From an uncultured Ruminococcus sp. (GTDB lineage: Bacteria; Bacillota; Clostridia; Oscillospirales; Ruminococcaceae), in contig CAMWLD010000015.1 of NCBI GenBank assembly GCA_947175005.1, positions 1 to 15,684 of the forward strand: DNA of 15,684 nt, in the 5' to 3' direction. The translations under genes and the position numbers were made by a program. The notes beneath the pieces were generated by a model. The model was not told the origin of the DNA. It made no database searches and saw nothing but the letters and a program-made list of their open reading frames with translations. Below, piece after piece: positions 13,731 to 15,684 of this stretch (within the stretch, counting starts at the first letter, position 1; each line of letters begins with the position of its first letter).

Positions 13731-14921
13731 ATGTTAACGGGCAAGACAATTATTCTCGGAGTGAGCGGCAGCATTGCGGCTTACAAGATACCGAACCTTG
13801 CAAGAATGCTGAAAAAGCTTGGTGCGGACGTACAGGTGATTATGACAAAAAATGCGGAGAATTTCATTAACCCCATTACCTTTGAAACGCTGACGGGGAA
13901 CAAGTGCCTTGTGGACACCTTTGACAGGAATTTTCAGTATTCGGTGGAGCACGTGGCGCTGGCGAAAAGGGCGGACGCTGTTATGATAGCCCCTGCTTCG
14001 GCGGACGTTATCGGGAAAATCGCCTGCGGGATAGCAGACGATATGCTGACGACTACCGTTATGGCGTGCCCCTGCAAGAAGATAGTTTCCCCTGCAATGA
14101 ACCATAATATGTACCACAATCCGATAGTGCAGGACAATATCAAGCGTTTGTCCTCTTTCGGGTATGAGATAATTTCCCCCGACAGCGGAATGCTGGCAAA
14201 CGGCGACAGCGGAGACGGGAGAATGCCCGAAGAATCGGTGCTTTTGGAGCATATTTTAAAGGCCTGCGCATTCCCGAAAGACCTGGCGGGGAAGAGCGTG
14301 CTGATAACGGCGGGGGCGACAAGGGAGGCTATTGACCCTGTGCGCTTTATCACCAACCACTCCACGGGGAAAATGGGGTTTGCCCTGGCGAGGGCTGCCA
14401 TGCTGCGTGGGGCGCACGTTACCCTTGTATCGGGGCATACGGAGGGGCAGCCGCCCTTGCTGGTGGACGTTATCCCAGTGACCTCGGCGCAGGATATGGC
14501 GGATGTGGTTTTGTCAATTTCCGATAATTACGACATTATCATAAAGGCGGCGGCTGTGGCTGACTACACCCCCGTGACAGCTGCCCCGGGGAAGATCAAA
14601 AAGGCGGACGGGGGGCTTACCTTGGAGCTTCGCAGGACTGTGGACATTTTGGCGGAGCTGGGAAAGACAAAGCGCCCCGGGCAGGTCGTCTGCGGCTTTT
14701 CCATGGAAACGGAAAATCTGCTTGAAAATTCCCTGCGCAAGCTTATTGAGAAAAACTGCGACATGATATGCGCAAACTCCCTTACCCAGGCGGGCGCGGG
14801 CTTTGGCGCGGACACCAACATAATCACCCTCATCACCTGCGACGGCGAGATTCCTCTGGAGATCATGACAAAGTTTGACGCTGCCAATAAGATATTGGAC
14901 GTACTGGCGGCAATGGGCTGA
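13731..14921 (+). CDS. coaBC: Bifunctional phosphopantothenoylcysteine synthetase/decarboxylase
   Basis: This enzyme joins 4'-phosphopantothenate to cysteine with CTP (CoaB half), then decarboxylates the product to 4'-phosphopantetheine with FMN (CoaC half). Its 396 residues match the family length. The CoaC part (1-180) has VSGSIAAYK (11-19), the catalytic His region SVEHVALA (71-78, H74), PASAD (88-92) and PAMNHNMY (121-128). The CoaB part (188-396) has ITAGATREAIDPVRFITNHS (192-211), STGKMG (211-216), KAAAVADY (272-279) and KIKK (288-291). In CoaC the usual ACGD motif reads ANGD (156-159), so the Cys needed in E. coli Dfp is Asn here. I start at the ATG at 13731, with a GGTGG ribosome site 8 bases upstream; the ATG at 13689 has none. 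Confidence 0.95.
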   Translation: MLTGKTIILGVSGSIAAYKIPNLARMLKKLGADVQVIMTKNAENFINPITFETLTGNKCLVDTFDRNFQYSVEHVALAKRADAVMIAPASADVIGKIACGIADDMLTTTVMACPCKKIVSPAMNHNMYHNPIVQDNIKRLSSFGYEIISPDSGMLANGDSGDGRMPEESVLLEHILKACAFPKDLAGKSVLITAGATREAIDPVRFITNHSTGKMGFALARAAMLRGAHVTLVSGHTEGQPPLLVDVIPVTSAQDMADVVLSISDNYDIIIKAAAVADYTPVTAAPGKIKKADGGLTLELRRTVDILAELGKTKRPGQVVCGFSMETENLLENSLRKLIEKNCDMICANSLTQAGAGFGADTNIITLITCDGEIPLEIMTKFDAANKILDVLAAMG

Positions 14922-15011
14922 TAGAGGCAGGAGATTAAGAGGCAAGAAGCAAGAAATTTTGGGCTGATGTGCATGAAAATGTAAAATTTTTGTGAATGGG
15001 ATTTGTGGCAG

Positions 15012-15058
15012 TGCAGCGGGACTTTTGGGAGCTTTTTCCTGAAGTCCGCTGCATTTTT
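15012..15058 (+). terminator. Hairpin terminator of coaBC
   Basis: TGCAGCGGGACTT (15012-15024) pairs with AAGTCCGCTGCA (15042-15053) with a single bulged G, followed by TTTTT at 15054-15058. Confidence 0.85.
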
Positions 15059-15253
15059 GCTGTCATGTTTTACGGGTGTGTAATGGATTTGGGATTGCGT
15101 AAGGCTTTTGGATATTGTGAAGTGAGATAATGACGGCTGGAAATGTTTTCTAAATTCTTCCTTTTGCTGGAAAAATTCTTGATTTTTGTATAAAATTCAC
15201 AAAAAACATCTTATAAAATTAGCGTAATTTTCGGAAAATCTTTCTTTTAATAC

Positions 15254-15282
15254 TGGACAAACGGATTTTTTTTTGGTATAAT
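15254..15282 (+). promoter_or_regulatory. Sigma-A-type promoter of the last gene
   Basis: TGGACA at 15254-15259 and TATAAT at 15277-15282 are separated by 17 bases, with TGG just before the -10 (extended). The start should be near 15289, about 80 bases before the ATG at 15369. Confidence 0.75.
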
Positions 15283-15368
15283 ATATATGTACAACTATGT
15301 GGTGTTGACTTTTGAAGAATTATATTTTTGTTAAAATTTACAAAATCTTGGAAAGATGGGTCTTGTAT

Positions 15369-15684
15369 ATGGATTATAACAAACAAAGAAAAATCGTAAA
15401 GGCGCTGGAGGCTAAGGGGAAGAACCCTCTGCTGTTCCTGCCTTGTCTTATAGCCAAATTGCTGGTGATAGGCTTTATGTCGGCGTGCAGATGGGTCGAC
15501 ATGGCGCTGTCGGACAGCGAGGGTAATTTCCTTGGGCTTAAAAGGCGTGAGGAGAAGAAAAGGTCTGCTTATGCGCGTTACGGCGAGCTGGAGGCAAGGC
15601 GTGACGAGCGCAGGCGTGCCCGTGAAGAGGCGCTTGCTAAGGCAATGACTGATTATAAGGCGGCAAAAAGGTATGTGACTACGA
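15369..15684 (+). CDS. Unrecognised small membrane/charged-helix protein (3' end outside the window)
   Basis: The open frame gives 105 residues from ATG 15369 to the window edge: MDYNKQRKIVKALEAKGKNP, then a hydrophobic stretch (about 20-40) interrupted by C26 and C40. Next comes a strongly charged region rich in R, K and E (about 58-95) that reads as an uninterrupted helix, possibly a coiled coil. The N-terminus is basic, so the hydrophobic segment could be a signal anchor or a short membrane helix. The ribosome site is weak (GGAAAGATGGG), but a good promoter lies about 90 bases upstream. No family is recognised. It probably continues well past the window. Confidence 0.55.
   Translation, partial: MDYNKQRKIVKALEAKGKNPLLFLPCLIAKLLVIGFMSACRWVDMALSDSEGNFLGLKRREEKKRSAYARYGELEARRDERRRAREEALAKAMTDYKAAKRYVTT

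Larger units (their letters stand above)
14922..15368. other. 447-base intergenic region after coaBC
   Basis: No credible gene is present. After a purine-rich stretch with AGAGGCAAGAA (14938-14948) comes a terminator (15012-15058). An AT-rich stretch with no structure I can name follows, then a strong promoter at 15254-15282. Confidence 0.75.

Noticed and set aside
1..15684. tRNA, rRNA, CRISPR array, insertion sequence or transposase
   Set aside because: I saw no repeat-spacer pattern, tRNA-like cloverleaf, or transposase-like protein on either strand.

Overview
The window looks like a chromosomal segment of a low-to-mid GC, Gram-positive, anaerobic clostridium, most like a Ruminococcus-type Oscillospiraceae. 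The signs are a Spo0A-type DNA-binding domain, a type III pantothenate kinase, an ECF-transporter S-component, the PadR/HAAS regulator pair, Sec lipoproteins, strong AGGAGG-like ribosome sites and near-consensus sigma-A promoters. The genus is an inference from gene content and sequence style, not a database match.

Left part (1-5947). The tail of a low-molecular-weight phosphotyrosine phosphatase is followed by a strong promoter and two AT-rich paralogous genes. The first encodes 905 residues with three tandem copies of a domain I recognise as Imm11-like (DUF1629, an immunity family of polymorphic toxin systems), plus a C-terminal domain I cannot name. The second encodes 432 residues with one Imm11-like copy and the same C-terminal domain. 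No toxin is visible beside them. Next come a J-domain/TPR/membrane-anchor protein and a TauE/SafE-family exporter, probably one operon.

Middle (5948-9620). A convergent terminator separates the exporter from a minus-strand Spo0A paralogue whose receiver domain has lost its acidic pocket. That gene has a near-perfect promoter and a perfect 0A box (TGTCGAA) just upstream of it. A 469-base intergenic region carries this promoter, a long inverted repeat, and a perfect-consensus promoter for glycyl-tRNA synthetase (glyS). After glyS comes a small Imm51-like lipoprotein and a perfect 16-bp bidirectional terminator.

Right part (9309-15684). A minus-strand HAAS-domain membrane protein and a PadR repressor share a promoter overlapped by two related dyads, a good candidate for autoregulation. 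An unknown lipoprotein is transcribed divergently from its own strong promoter. Then follows a vitamin B5/CoA cluster: coaX and a PanT-like ECF S-component on the minus strand, and coaBC on the plus strand, divergent from the transporter. Uptake (S-component), phosphorylation (CoaX), cysteine addition and decarboxylation (CoaBC) are thus encoded within 3 kb. The window ends in a 447-base gap with a terminator and a strong promoter, leading into the start of an unrecognised membrane/charged-helix protein.

The most interesting material is the Imm11-like multi-domain array with its unnamed shared C-terminal domain. Next come the separate lipoprotein-anchored Imm51-like gene and the pseudo-receiver Spo0A paralogue with its possible own-site regulation.
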